Assembly: GCF_030159055.1 (NCBI RefSeq)
Contig: NZ_BQXQ01000017.1
Coordinates: 46,851-110,850 of the forward strand
DNA: 64,000 nt
DNA from: Acidovorax sp. SUPP3334
GTDB taxonomy: Bacteria; Pseudomonadota; Gammaproteobacteria; Burkholderiales; Burkholderiaceae_C
Direction of reading: 5' to 3'
The notes beneath the pieces were generated by a model, which saw only the letters and a program-made list of their open reading frames with translations, ran no database searches and was not told where the DNA came from. Position 1 is the stretch's first letter. Each line of letters begins with the position of its first letter. Below are positions 1-8,998 of this stretch, piece after piece. The translations under genes and the position numbers were made by a program.

Positions 1-353
1 CGCCGCCGCCCACGTTCACCATGTCGCTCAGGCGCGCGGTGTCGGGCACGTCGCCGTTCACCGACGCCGTGGCGCGCAGGCTGAGGTCCGACTGCACCTC
101 CGCCACCGCCAGCTTGACCGGGCCGTCGCCGAAGACCTGCAGCACCAGCGCCCCGTTGAACTTGATGTTGGACTGCATCAGCACGCCCGCCGCCGCCATC
201 TCGCCCAGCAGCTCGCGAACCGGAGGCGGGTAGGCACCGGACGTGGTGTTGGCGGCGCGCCGCGCGAGGATCTCGGTCCAGGCGTCGGTCAGGCGCACGA
301 TCATGCCGCGCACGGGCAGCCCATCGAAAAGAAACTTGTGGAGTTCAGACACC
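1..353 (-). CDS. hslO: Hsp33 redox-regulated chaperone, N-terminal part
   Basis: The gene is cut by the left edge; only the first 117 codons are visible. The opening residues MSELHKFLFDGLPVRGMIVR are typical of Hsp33, a cytosolic holdase chaperone activated by oxidative unfolding. The start is taken as GTG at 353, with an AGGAA ribosome-binding site just upstream. The redox-sensing CxC/CxxC zinc-binding cysteines are C-terminal in this family and lie outside the window, so they cannot be checked. A gamma-carbonic-anhydrase-like gene lies immediately upstream on the same strand with a 33-bp gap, so the two may be co-transcribed. Confidence 0.9.
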
Positions 354-386
354 TGATTGATTCCTGAAAAATGATTGCGCCGCGGC

Positions 387-911
387 TCAGGCCAGCTTGC
401 GCAGCCCGGCGCGAAAACGGCGGGCGTTGTCGATATAGGACTGCGCGCTTTTGCGCAGCCCTTCGATCTGCTCGGGCGAGAGCTGGCGCACCGCCTTGGC
501 GGGACTGCCGATGATCATGGAGCCATCGGGAAACTCCTTGCCTTCCGTCACCAGCGCGCCGGCGCCGACGAGGCAATGCTTGCCGATCTTCGCACCGTTG
601 AGCAACACCGCGCCGATGCCGACCAACGATTCGTCGCCCACCGTGCAGCCGTGAAGCACCACCTTGTGGCCCACCGTGACGCACTCGCCCAGCACCAGCG
701 GCTGGCCGGGGTCGGAATGCAGCACGCTGCCGTCCTGCACGTTGGTACCGGCCCCGATGGTGATCGGTTCGTTGTCGCCCCGCAGCACCGCCCCGAACCA
801 GATGCTGGAGGCTTCGCCCAGCACGACGTTGCCCATCACCTCGGCACTGTCTGCAACCCACGCCGAAGGCGCGGTGCGGGGTGATATGCCATCGAGTTCA
901 TAAAGCGCCAT
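387..911 (-). CDS. Gamma-carbonic-anhydrase-like hexapeptide protein
   Basis: The 174-residue protein has the imperfect hexapeptide repeats of a left-handed beta helix (motifs such as [17 protein letters not shown] and ILNGAKIG-type turns). Three histidines sit where gamma-class carbonic anhydrases bind metal: H65 in GSVLHSD, and H82 and H87 in VGHKVVLHG. The family (YrdA/PaaY/CaiE-like) forms trimers with the metal at subunit interfaces; many members have weak or unknown activity. The start ATG at 911 gives the family-typical MALYELDG opening and follows a purine-rich AAAGGAGACTTTG. It lies upstream of hslO on the same strand and is divergent from the ferritin-like gene. The fold is secure; the substrate is not. 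Confidence 0.88.
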   Translation of the reverse strand: MALYELDGISPRTAPSAWVADSAEVMGNVVLGEASSIWFGAVLRGDNEPITIGAGTNVQDGSVLHSDPGQPLVLGECVTVGHKVVLHGCTVGDESLVGIGAVLLNGAKIGKHCLVGAGALVTEGKEFPDGSMIIGSPAKAVRQLSPEQIEGLRKSAQSYIDNARRFRAGLRKLA

Positions 912-959
912 CAAAGTCTCCTTTTTTTGTAAGCCGGGCCGAATCCTAGAATTGTAGGG

Positions 960-1763
960 ATGGACCTTCGCCAATGCGCTCTCTCGGCCCTGTGCCTGAC
1001 CGATCCCCAGGCCAAAGCCGCCGCCACCATGGACCTGCACGCGCGTGCCGCTACCGGCTCCATCGGCACCCGTGGGCCTGCCAGCCCCGAAGACGCAACC
1101 GCCCTGCCCGGCCGGCCAGAGCGGCCCACCTTGCTGCGCCACACCGAAGTGGCCCGCCGGTCTCCGGCCACGCACGAAGGCCGCGCGGTGCTGATGCATG
1201 CCATTGCCCACATCGAGTTCAACGCCATCAACCTCGCGCTCGATGCCGTCTGGCGGTTCGACGGCATGCCAGAGGCTTTCTACCTCGACTGGCTGCGGGT
1301 GGCCGCCGAAGAAGCCACGCACTTCGGATGGTTGCGCGAACACCTGCGCGGCATGGGGCACGACTACGGCGACTTTCCCGCCCATCAGGGCCTGTGGACC
1401 ATGTGCGAGAAGACCGCCGGCGATATCGTCGCGCGCATGGCCCTGGTGCCGCGCACGCTGGAGGCCCGCGGGCTCGACGCCACCCCGCTCATCCAGCGCA
1501 AGCTGCGGCAGGTAGGCACGCCGGATGCACTGGCCGCCGTGGACATTCTGGACATCATCCTGCGGGAAGAGGTGGGGCACGTGGCGATTGGTAACCATTG
1601 GTATCGCTGGCTGTGCGAGCGGGACGGGCTCGATCCGCTGGCGCATTACGGGCTGCTGGTGCGCCGCTATGAGGCGCCGCGCCTGAAGCCCCCGTTCAAT
1701 GCCGAAGCCCGCCGCGCTGCGGGGTTCAGCGATGCGGAAATGGAGTGGTTGCAGCATGGCTGA
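960..1763 (+). CDS. DUF455 ferritin-like domain protein
   Basis: A 267-residue soluble protein of the DUF455 ferritin-like family. The helical core carries the expected carboxylate/histidine pattern: E86 in the [11 protein letters not shown] helix, an ExxH at E118/H121 (EEATHF) and a second ExxH at E204/H207 ([11 protein letters not shown]). These fit a di-metal site, although the biochemical role of DUF455 proteins is not established. Its start is 49 bp from the divergent gamma-carbonic-anhydrase-like gene. Its stop overlaps an ATG at 1756, but the following EAL/HDOD gene more probably starts at 1867. Confidence 0.82.
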   Translation: MDLRQCALSALCLTDPQAKAAATMDLHARAATGSIGTRGPASPEDATALPGRPERPTLLRHTEVARRSPATHEGRAVLMHAIAHIEFNAINLALDAVWRFDGMPEAFYLDWLRVAAEEATHFGWLREHLRGMGHDYGDFPAHQGLWTMCEKTAGDIVARMALVPRTLEARGLDATPLIQRKLRQVGTPDALAAVDILDIILREEVGHVAIGNHWYRWLCERDGLDPLAHYGLLVRRYEAPRLKPPFNAEARRAAGFSDAEMEWLQHG

Positions 1764-1866
1764 CAAGGCCACGCTGCCTTACGATCTTTCCTACAATGCC
1801 CCAAACCCGCAGCCCCCAACGCCGAGGGGTGCGGCCCGTCCACCGATCGCCTTCAGTTCGCCACCC

Positions 1867-3132
1867 ATGCCACAAACGCCTGTCGCCGGCACCTCTCCGT
1901 CCATTGCCCCCGAAAGCAACCCTGCAGGCGCGATGATCGCGCGGCAGGCCATCATGAACGGGCAGCAGGCAGTGGTCGGCTACGAGCTTTTCAACCGGTC
2001 CCGCGCCGGCCACGCCCACACCGCCGCCACGGACGTGTTCCTGGTGTTCACCGCGCTGTCCCATGCCGGCAGCGAAGAGCTGGTGGGCAAGAAGCTGATC
2101 TTCGTCAACTGCACCCATGAAAGCCTCTCGGGCGGCCACCTCGAGCTGGTCGATCCGGACAAGGTGGTGCTGGAAATTCCGCCCCTCGGCCATGCGGCCG
2201 CCGAGGAAGTCAGCACGCGGCTGCCGATCCTGTCGGGCTTGCGCGAACGTGGCTTTCACCTGGCGTTCAATCACACCGTGCTGGAGTCGGCCTATGCGCC
2301 CTGGCTGCCGCTGGCCGACTACATCAAGCTGGACCTTTCGGTGCTGGCACCGGACCAATTGGCGGTGCTCATCAAATACGCGGGCCGCCACTCCAAGGCC
2401 GAGCTGATCGCCGAGAAGGTCGAGACCGCCAAACAGTACGACATGGCGTCGAGCACAGGCGTGCAGCTGTTCCAGGGGTACTGGTTCTCGCGCCCGTCGC
2501 TGGTGGAAGCCAAGCTGCTCACGCCGGCGCAAAGCAGCATCATCCATCTCATCAATCTCGTGCGGCAACAGGCCAGCACGGACGAGATCGAAGAGGTCCT
2601 CAAGAAGGATGCGGGCCTGGCCTTCAACCTGATGCGGCTCATCAATTCGTCCGGGTTCGGGCTGACGCGCGAGATCACCTCGTTCCGGCAAGCGGTGATG
2701 CTCATGGGCCTCAAGAAGCTGTTCCGCTGGGCCGCCCTGCTGCTCACCGCTTCGCGCGCCGGTGGCATTTCCGCCTCGGTCGGTCACACGGCCGTGGTGC
2801 GGGGCCGGTTGATGGAATTGCTCGCTCTGGAAACCATGTCGCAGGATGAAGCCGACCAAGCCTTCGTGGTCGGCATTTTCTCGATGCTCGATCAGATGCT
2901 GAGCATGCCCATGGAGTCCGCTGTGGGGCTGTTGCACGTGCCGGAGACGGTGTCCGAAGCGCTGCTGGAGCGCACGGGCGTTCTCGGGGAACTGCTGCGG
3001 CTGGCGGAGGCTTGCGAATCCAGCGACGATGCCGCTTTCGACCAGGCGGCCAGTTCGCTGCAGCTGTCGAGCCAGCAGATCAATATGGCCCATTTGCAGG
3101 CATTGGCCTGGGTGGACCAGTTGGTGGAATGA
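1867..3132 (+). CDS. EAL/HDOD domain signalling protein, copy 1
   Basis: A 421-residue protein with an N-terminal EAL-like domain (about 22-215) and a C-terminal HDOD domain (about 220-400). The opening IARQAIM and GYELFNR match EAL proteins, but the catalytic EAL signature (EALLR type) is replaced by ELFNR and other metal ligands are absent, so c-di-GMP hydrolysis is unlikely. The HDOD half contains QASTDEIEEVLKKD and LMRLINSSGFG, typical of this non-enzymatic relative of HD domains. ATG 1867 was chosen because it gives an N-terminal tail like that of the tandem copy. The frame is open upstream to 1756 (MADKATL...), which is the alternative start. A regulatory role in signalling or motility is inferred from the family. 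Confidence 0.82.
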   Translation: MPQTPVAGTSPSIAPESNPAGAMIARQAIMNGQQAVVGYELFNRSRAGHAHTAATDVFLVFTALSHAGSEELVGKKLIFVNCTHESLSGGHLELVDPDKVVLEIPPLGHAAAEEVSTRLPILSGLRERGFHLAFNHTVLESAYAPWLPLADYIKLDLSVLAPDQLAVLIKYAGRHSKAELIAEKVETAKQYDMASSTGVQLFQGYWFSRPSLVEAKLLTPAQSSIIHLINLVRQQASTDEIEEVLKKDAGLAFNLMRLINSSGFGLTREITSFRQAVMLMGLKKLFRWAALLLTASRAGGISASVGHTAVVRGRLMELLALETMSQDEADQAFVVGIFSMLDQMLSMPMESAVGLLHVPETVSEALLERTGVLGELLRLAEACESSDDAAFDQAASSLQLSSQQINMAHLQALAWVDQLVE

Positions 3133-3207
3133 GGTCCGGAGTGGGCGACACCGCGCGACTCTGGTGGTAAGGTCACCGAATTCATTCAAATCACTGACGC
3201 AGACCCC

Positions 3208-4491
3208 ATGTCGAGCAACTCCGAAAACGCCCCAGCTTTCGAGAACACCGCCCCCCAGGGGGATGACGAGGACTCGAGCAACCTGGCGATCATTGCGCGC
3301 CAGGCGATCGTGGACGAGCAGCGCGCCGTTTTCGGCTACGAGTTGTTCGACCGCTCCACCGCATCCGACGCCCACACCGCCGCCAGCGATGCCGCCCTGC
3401 TCTTCAACGCCCTGTCGTACGCCGGCACCGAAGCCCTGGTGGGCAAGAAGACGGTGTTCATCAACTGCACGCACGAAAGCCTTGCCGGCGGACACCTGGA
3501 ACTGATCCATCCCGAAAAGGTGGTGCTGGAAGTGCCGCCGCTGGCCGATGGCGCCACGGCCGAAGAAATCGAAGGCCGAGTCTCCACGCTGGAAGGCCTG
3601 CGCACCCGGGGCTTTCGGCTGGCATTCAATCAGAACGTGTTGCGCCGCACCTACGCTGCCTGGCTGCCGCTGGCCGCCTTCGTGAAGCTGGACATGCAGG
3701 CGTTCCGGCCCGAACTGGCCGAGCCGCTCGTCAAATTCGCCCGCGCCAACTCCAAGGCCATCCTGGTGGCGGAAAAGGTGGAAACCGCCGAGCAGCATGA
3801 ACGCATGTCGGCCCTCGGTGTGAAGCTGTTCCAGGGCTACTGGTTCGCCCAGCCTGCGCTGGTGAAGGCGCAGACGATCCGCCCTTCGCAAGCGACGATC
3901 ATTCAGCTCATCAATCTGGTGCGCAAACAGGCAAGCACGGCAGAGATCGAGGAGCTGCTGAAGAAGGACCCCACGCTGTCCTTCAACCTGTTGCGGTTCA
4001 TCAACTCGTCGGGCTTCGGCCTGTCGTGCGAGGTCACCTCGTTCCGCCATGCGGTGATGATTCTGGGCTTGAAGAAGCTGTTCCGCTGGGCAGCGCTGCT
4101 CATGACCACGTCGCGCGCTGGCGGCTCTCCGCCGGCCGTGGGCCAGACCGCCGTGGTGCGCGGCCGCCTCATGGAACTGCTGGCGGCCGAACTGTTGCCG
4201 CCCGAAGAATGCGACAACGCCTTCGTGGTCGGCGTGTTCTCGCTGCTCGACACCATGCTCGGCGTGCCGCTGGAAAAGGCCCTCGACTCGGTCGCCCTGC
4301 CCCAGCCCGTGATCGATGCGCTACTGCACGACACGGGTGTGTTCGCACCGTTTCTCGAACTCACCAAGGCCTGCGAAAGCGGCGACGAGGTGGCCTTCGC
4401 CCGTTCGGCCGAAGCCCTGCATCTGTCCAACCGGCAAGTGAACTGGGCCCACTTGCAAGCGCTGACCTGGGCCGAAAGCCTGGGCGAATGA
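3208..4491 (+). CDS. EAL/HDOD domain signalling protein, copy 2
   Basis: A 427-residue paralogue of the gene immediately upstream, collinear over its full length (shared blocks include LVGKK-FINCTHESL-GGHLEL, LFQGYWF and LKKLFRWAALL). The architecture is the same: a degenerate EAL domain with GYELFDR in place of the catalytic signature, then an HDOD domain. The variable parts are the N-terminal 27 residues and the C-terminal third. The 75-bp gap between the copies and their shared direction indicate tandem duplication. Its function is presumably as a protein-interaction or signalling module; no enzymatic residues are visible. Confidence 0.84.
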   Translation: MSSNSENAPAFENTAPQGDDEDSSNLAIIARQAIVDEQRAVFGYELFDRSTASDAHTAASDAALLFNALSYAGTEALVGKKTVFINCTHESLAGGHLELIHPEKVVLEVPPLADGATAEEIEGRVSTLEGLRTRGFRLAFNQNVLRRTYAAWLPLAAFVKLDMQAFRPELAEPLVKFARANSKAILVAEKVETAEQHERMSALGVKLFQGYWFAQPALVKAQTIRPSQATIIQLINLVRKQASTAEIEELLKKDPTLSFNLLRFINSSGFGLSCEVTSFRHAVMILGLKKLFRWAALLMTTSRAGGSPPAVGQTAVVRGRLMELLAAELLPPEECDNAFVVGVFSLLDTMLGVPLEKALDSVALPQPVIDALLHDTGVFAPFLELTKACESGDEVAFARSAEALHLSNRQVNWAHLQALTWAESLGE

Positions 4492-4513
4492 GCGGCAGGA
4501 ACGGCTCCGCCCG

Positions 4514-5452
4514 TTAATCCGATGGCAACGGCGGGCTTTCGCCCCGTTGCCTTCGCCGGAACTCCGCGGGCGAGCAACCCACTTCCCGCTTGAAGAATTT
4601 GGTGAAATGGGTCGCTTCGTCAAAGCCCAGTCTGTCGGCGATCATGCCCACGGGCAACTCGGTGTGTACCAGCAACCGCTTGGCTTCGAGATTGATCCGC
4701 GCGGCGATAAATGCTTTGGCGGTCGTCCCCGTAGCGGCGGCCAAAGACCGGCCCAAGCTCTTTTCGGTATAGCCCAGGTGGCTGGCGTAGTCGGCGACTT
4801 GGTGCCACCTGGCGAAGCGCTCTTCGACCAACGCCTGAAAGCGCTTGAAGCGCCGTGATGCCGCGGACGGCGGTGGCTCCACCGGCTGTTGCCTGGCTTG
4901 AAAGAGGTTCAGCCGGGCCAGCAGGGCGTGGAGTTGATGGCGCAGCAAGGCGTGCATGTGATCCAGGGCGGCGTCGAGATGCGTGTCATCGTGGATCTGT
5001 TGAATCGAACGGGTCACCGTTCGCAACCCGTCTCGATCCAACAGCACCTTTTCGGGCAACCTCCCCTGGCTCGGCACGAGCGAAAAATCGCCGGACACTC
5101 CAGCGGCGGGCACCGCAAACTCCGGGCGGAACAGGACGATCCAGCCATCCCATCCTTCGTCACGCCCGAGGTTATGGGCCTGCCCTGGCCGCAGCACCAG
5201 GAACGTTCCCTGGGCACAGGCAACCGGCTGGAAATCCACCCATTGGATGCACTCTCCCCGGGTGATGCACACCAGCATGAAAAAGTCGTAGCGGTGCGTC
5301 GTTTGCACCTGTGCCTTGCCACCGCGGCGCCATAGCTCGCTGGCGGGATACACCTCCAGATCGAACCGGTAGGGTGCCTTCGGGTCGTAGGGCAGCCGCC
5401 GAATGTCGGCCTGCAACGCGCTTTGCCGAGGCCGCTTCGCCGTCATCGTCAT
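4514..5452 (-). CDS. AraC-family transcriptional regulator
   Basis: A 312-residue protein with an N-terminal cupin-like sensing half (about 25-150, including FMLVCITRGECIQWVDFQ and VLRPGQAHN) and a C-terminal AraC double helix-turn-helix (about 210-300). The second HTH is clear: GMIADRLGFDEATHFTKFFK followed by the family-typical GCSPAEFRRRQ. It is transcribed away from the NTF2-like gene at 5574 and shares a 121-bp intergenic region with it, so it probably controls that gene and itself. The ligand cannot be told from sequence. It is convergent with the second EAL/HDOD gene (22-bp gap). Confidence 0.88.
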   Translation of the reverse strand: MTMTAKRPRQSALQADIRRLPYDPKAPYRFDLEVYPASELWRRGGKAQVQTTHRYDFFMLVCITRGECIQWVDFQPVACAQGTFLVLRPGQAHNLGRDEGWDGWIVLFRPEFAVPAAGVSGDFSLVPSQGRLPEKVLLDRDGLRTVTRSIQQIHDDTHLDAALDHMHALLRHQLHALLARLNLFQARQQPVEPPPSAASRRFKRFQALVEERFARWHQVADYASHLGYTEKSLGRSLAAATGTTAKAFIAARINLEAKRLLVHTELPVGMIADRLGFDEATHFTKFFKREVGCSPAEFRRRQRGESPPLPSD

Positions 5453-5517
5453 CTGCGCCCCATCTTCTTTATGAATGTCCTAAAAGTACCATTGATTGTC
5501 GAGTTTCGACCGTTCAA

Positions 5518-5536
5518 TTGGACTTCATCTGTCCAA
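5518..5536. promoter_or_regulatory. Inverted repeat, candidate AraC operator
   Basis: TTGGAC-N7-GTCCAA is a perfect 6-bp inverted repeat in the short divergent region between the AraC gene and the NTF2-like gene. Its centre is about 47 bp upstream of the NTF2-like ATG. Position and symmetry suggest a regulator-binding site. AraC proteins more often use direct repeats, so a different regulator or an unrelated hairpin is possible. Confidence 0.35.
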
Positions 5537-5573
5537 CAATGACCATTCAAAATTTCAAAGAGACGGAAACCTC

Positions 5574-5963
5574 ATGACCGGCCTCGACATTTCCAAAGCC
5601 TACATTCACGCAGTTCAGACCGGTGATCAGGCGGCCTTGGGTTCATTGATTTCTCCCGACGTGATCTGGCACCAGCCCGGCAGCCACCAGTTTTCCGGTA
5701 CCCACCGGGGAATGGCGCAAGTCGGCCCGATGCTGGGCAGGATGATGAAAATCTCCAAGGGCACCTTCACGATCACCCATGCCAGCCATTACATGGCCAA
5801 TGGCGATTGGGTCGCCGTTACCCTGGAGTTCGCCGGTGAAGCCAATGGCATCACGATGAAGCAGCAAGGGCTTGACCTCCTGCGCATCGAGGGAGGCCGG
5901 ATCGTCGAGGTCCGCCTTTTCTCCAGCGATCAAGCGCAGGAAGACCTGTTCTGGGGGCATTGA
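5574..5963 (+). CDS. NTF2-like / SnoaL-like protein
   Basis: A 129-residue protein with the cone-shaped NTF2/SnoaL fold pattern: an N-terminal helix (AYIHAVQTGDQAALGSLIS), the PDVIWHQPGSHQFSGTHRG strand region, and later strands containing VAVTLEFAGEANG and GRIVEVRLFSSD. Proteins of this fold are ketosteroid-isomerase-like enzymes or ligand binders; no specific activity can be assigned. The ATG at 5574 is preceded by GAGACGGAAAC as ribosome-binding site. The only partner in view is the divergent AraC regulator, which suggests an inducible single-gene response. Confidence 0.75.
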   Translation: MTGLDISKAYIHAVQTGDQAALGSLISPDVIWHQPGSHQFSGTHRGMAQVGPMLGRMMKISKGTFTITHASHYMANGDWVAVTLEFAGEANGITMKQQGLDLLRIEGGRIVEVRLFSSDQAQEDLFWGH

Positions 5964-6088
5964 GACTGAAACGGGCCCGCCTTTTTCAACGAATCCGCGC
6001 TGCCGAAGCTGGCCCATCGCAAGCAGCGCGTTTGCTCCAGCGGGCGGACGCACACCTGCCCTGTACCGGCCACCCAACGCCTTGCGAC

Positions 6089-6706
6089 TCAATTCATTTG
6101 AATGCCCGCCGCGCGAATGATGCGGGCGTTGTTCTGTGATTCGTCCGCGATCTGCTTGGCGAAATCGGAGGCCTTGCCGCCCTGGGGCACGTTGTCGGTG
6201 GCCTCGAGCCGGGAGCGCATGTCGGGCAAGGCCAGGGCGTGGTTGATCTCGGCATTCAGCCGCTCCAGGATGGGCGCTGGCGTGCGGGCCGGCGCGAACA
6301 CGCCGAACAGCGAGCTGACGTTGGCTGCGGGAATCCCCAATTCGGCCAGCGTCGGCACGTCGGGCAAGGTGTCGAGCCGAGCGGGTGCGCCGACCGCCAG
6401 CGCGCGCAGCTTGGCGGCCTTGATTTGCTGCATGACGGCGGGGCCGGCGTTGGTGGACAGTATTTCGAACTGCCCGCTGAGGGCATCGTTGAGCTGCTGG
6501 CCGCCGCCCTTGTAGGGTACGTGCGTGATCTGCACCTGCGTGGACTGCATGATCTGCTCCAGCATGATGTGCCCGAGCGAAGCCAGTCCCGAAGTGGCCC
6601 AGCGGACCTCACCGGGCCTGGCTTTCGCCGTCGCAAGCAGCTGGCGGAAATCCTTGGCCTGGTTCGACGGCGTGCCCAGCAGCAGCCGGCGGGAAGGATC
6701 GGTCAT
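6089..6706 (-). pseudogene. N-terminally truncated Bug-family solute receptor
   Basis: The 205 residues match the C-terminal two thirds of Bug (TctC-like) periplasmic receptors: ITHVPYKGGGQQLNDALSGQ, ALAVGAPARLDTLPDVPTLAE and a closing RAAGIQMN. The family is normally about 320 residues with an N-terminal signal peptide; here the signal and the first roughly 115 residues are missing. The open frame begins in sequence that does not align (MTDPSRRLLLG...). No signal peptide or upstream in-frame remnant is visible, so it is probably a decayed gene. A complete Bug gene lies 1.1 kb away across xerD. Confidence 0.7.
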
Positions 6707-6803
6707 GAATGACTCCGGGTGCGCAAAAGAAACCCTGATTGTCCGCGCCTGCCGAACCTGCCAGCCCCTCGCGCGGCCCCGAGCCTGCAGATTCCACAGC
6801 CGC

Positions 6804-7706
6804 CTACCCGCGAGGATGGTGCTGCGCGTGCAGCGCCTTGAGCCGCTCGCGCGCCACGTGGGTATAGATGGTGGTGGTGGAGATGTCCGCATGGCCCAGC
6901 AGCAGTTGCACCACGCGCAAGTCGGCCCCGTGGTTGAGCAAATGCGTGGCGAAGGCATGGCGCAGCGTGTGGGGCGATAGTGGCACGGTGATGCCGGCCA
7001 CCTGCGCCTGTTTCTTGACGATGACCCAGAACATCGCACGCGTCATGCCCGCTCCGCGCTGTGTCACGAAGAGATCATCGGTCTGCTGACCGCCCAGAAT
7101 GGCGGCGCGGGCGTCGGACAGGTAGCGCTCCAGCCATGCGGCCGCTTCGTCACCGAACGGCACCAGCCGCTCCTTGCCGCCTTTGCCCATCACGCGCAGC
7201 ACGCCTTCGCGCAGGCCCAGCTGAAACGTCTTGAGCGTCACCAGTTCGGTCACGCGCAGGCCGCTGGCGTACATCAGCTCAAGCATGGCGCGATCCCTCA
7301 TGCCCAGCGGATTGCCCGTGTCCGGCGCGCGCAGCAAGGCCTCCACCTGGGCTTGCGACAGCGTCTTGGGCACCCGCAGCGGCTGGCGCGCGGCCTGCAG
7401 GCGAACGGTCGGATCGGCCACGATATGCCGCTCGCGCAGCGCCCAATGGAAGTAGCGGCGCAGCACGGTCAGGCGCCGGTTGGCCGACGTGGCGCGGGTC
7501 TGCGCGTGGCGCGCTGCGAAGTAGCCCTGCAGGTGGTGCTCTTGCGTGGCGTCGATGCGCAGCGGGGCGGGCGGCTGCTCCGCCAGCCACTGGGCATACA
7601 GCGTCAGGTCGCGCCGGTAGGCGGCCAGGGTGTTGCGCGAAAGGCCGTCCTCCAGCCACAGTGCGTCGATGAAAGTGTCGATGGAGGTCTGGCTATCGGG
7701 GAGCAT
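6804..7706 (-). CDS. xerD: Tyrosine recombinase XerD
   Basis: A 300-residue tyrosine recombinase of the Xer type, which with XerC resolves chromosome dimers at dif. The N-terminal SAM-like core-binding domain spans about 1-95 and the catalytic domain about 105-295. All catalytic residues are visible: R151 (ASGLRVTEL), K175 (GKGGKER), H246 and R249 (HTLRHAFATH), H272 (GHADISTTTIYTH) and nucleophile Y281. Length, alignment and the absence of phage neighbours favour the housekeeping XerD over an integrase. The neighbours are a truncated Bug gene downstream and a complete one upstream. Confidence 0.93.
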   Translation of the reverse strand: MLPDSQTSIDTFIDALWLEDGLSRNTLAAYRRDLTLYAQWLAEQPPAPLRIDATQEHHLQGYFAARHAQTRATSANRRLTVLRRYFHWALRERHIVADPTVRLQAARQPLRVPKTLSQAQVEALLRAPDTGNPLGMRDRAMLELMYASGLRVTELVTLKTFQLGLREGVLRVMGKGGKERLVPFGDEAAAWLERYLSDARAAILGGQQTDDLFVTQRGAGMTRAMFWVIVKKQAQVAGITVPLSPHTLRHAFATHLLNHGADLRVVQLLLGHADISTTTIYTHVARERLKALHAQHHPRG

Positions 7707-7725
7707 GGCAAAACCATAGCACGAT

Positions 7726-7763
7726 CAAAAAAAGAAAGGCCCGCGGGCAGTGCCTGCGGACCT
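7726..7763 (-). terminator. Rho-independent terminator after the Bug receptor gene
   Basis: On the minus strand, AGGTCCGC (7763-7756) pairs with GCGGGCCT (7744-7737), with an inner GGC/GCC extension, and is followed by a T-rich run (TTTCTTTTTTT). It lies 28 bp downstream of the Bug gene stop at 7791 and separates that gene from xerD. Confidence 0.8.
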
Positions 7764-7790
7764 GGTCGGATGCTGCGATGCAGCGCGGTA

Positions 7791-8753
7791 TCAGTCCAGC
7801 GACAGCTTCTGCTTTTGCACCACCGTCTTGTAGACCTCGAACTCGGCCTTGATCTGCTCGGCGAACTGCTCAGGCGTGTTGCCGATGATGATCGATCCGG
7901 TGTCTTCGATGCGCTTGCGCACGGCGGGATCTTCCAGGGCCTTGCGCACGCCGGCGTTGATCTTGTCCACCACGTCCTTGGGTAGGTTCTTCGGGCCGAG
8001 GATGCCGTAATAGGCCATGCGGTTCACCGGCTCCAAGCCCACTTCCTTGAAGGTGGGCACGTTGGGCAACGCAGCCACGCGCTGGGGCGCCGCCACCACG
8101 ATGGGCACCAGGCGGCCATCCTTGATGAAGGCCAGCGCCGAGGGCAGGTTGTCGAAGATCATCGGAACCTGGCCGGCCACCGTGTCGTTCAGGGCCGGAC
8201 CGGCGCCGCGGTAGGGGATGTGCGTGACGAAGGTGTCGGTCAGGCTCTTGTACAGTTCCATCTGCAGATGGCCGATGCCGCCCGTGCCCGACGACGAGTA
8301 CGAATATTTGCCGGGCACCTTCTTGATTTCGGCGGCGAACGACTTGTAGTCCTTGGCCGGAAAGCTGGGGTTCACCGCGATGATGTTCGGCGTGGCCGCG
8401 ATGTTGATGATCGGGGTGAAGTCGGTCAGCGGGTTGTAGGGCGTCTTGGGGTTGATCGCAGGGTTGGCGGCCGTGGTGGACACGGTCGCGATGCCCAGCG
8501 TATAGCCGTCGGGCGTGGCCTTGGCCGTTTCGGCCGCACCCACGACGCCACCGCCACCGGCCCGGTTGTCCACGATCACCGGCTGGCCCAGCGCGCGCGA
8601 CAGCGGGTCGGAAATCACGCGGGCGATGATGTCCGTCGTGCCACCGGGCGCAAAGGGCACCACCAGCCGGATGGGTTTGGTGGGATAGCCTTGGGCCATG
8701 GCACTGCCAGTGGCCACGACGAGAGCCAGACCCACCCAGTTTCGGCGCTGCAT
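7791..8753 (-). CDS. Bug-family periplasmic solute receptor
   Basis: A 320-residue tripartite-tricarboxylate-transporter (Bug/TctC) receptor that binds small carboxylates or related compounds in the periplasm. [20 protein letters not shown] is a signal peptide ending at AMAQG. The mature part begins [20 protein letters not shown], the family hallmark, and continues with [27 protein letters not shown] and [11 protein letters not shown] 8753 was chosen over an upstream ATG because AAGGAG sits at the correct distance. No TctA/TctB membrane partners are nearby, as is common for orphan Bug receptors in this family of bacteria. The ligand is unknown. Confidence 0.9.
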   Translation of the reverse strand: MQRRNWVGLALVVATGSAMAQGYPTKPIRLVVPFAPGGTTDIIARVISDPLSRALGQPVIVDNRAGGGGVVGAAETAKATPDGYTLGIATVSTTAANPAINPKTPYNPLTDFTPIINIAATPNIIAVNPSFPAKDYKSFAAEIKKVPGKYSYSSSGTGGIGHLQMELYKSLTDTFVTHIPYRGAGPALNDTVAGQVPMIFDNLPSALAFIKDGRLVPIVVAAPQRVAALPNVPTFKEVGLEPVNRMAYYGILGPKNLPKDVVDKINAGVRKALEDPAVRKRIEDTGSIIIGNTPEQFAEQIKAEFEVYKTVVQKQKLSLD

Positions 8754-8998
8754 AGAAGTCTCCTTGTACTGCATGAACACGTTAAAACGATGGTGTGCAT
8801 CCTAATCGCTGGCGCACGCCGATCGTGGTCCGCATTGCAGTCCACAGTGAGGGATTTCCCGCGCCATGACGGGCGGTTCCGAGCAGCAGAAAGGGGCTCA
8901 AACAGGAGCTGGAGGGTGGTGCGAGGCCGCTCCCGGCGAGGGGCGGCAAGTGAGTGGTTCGAACATGGTTCGGCGCTGGGCTTGGGGCAGGCTCCGAG

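Noticed and set aside
6804..7706. Phage integrase of a genomic island
   Set aside because: It aligns with housekeeping XerD in length and motifs, and no attachment repeats or phage genes are adjacent.
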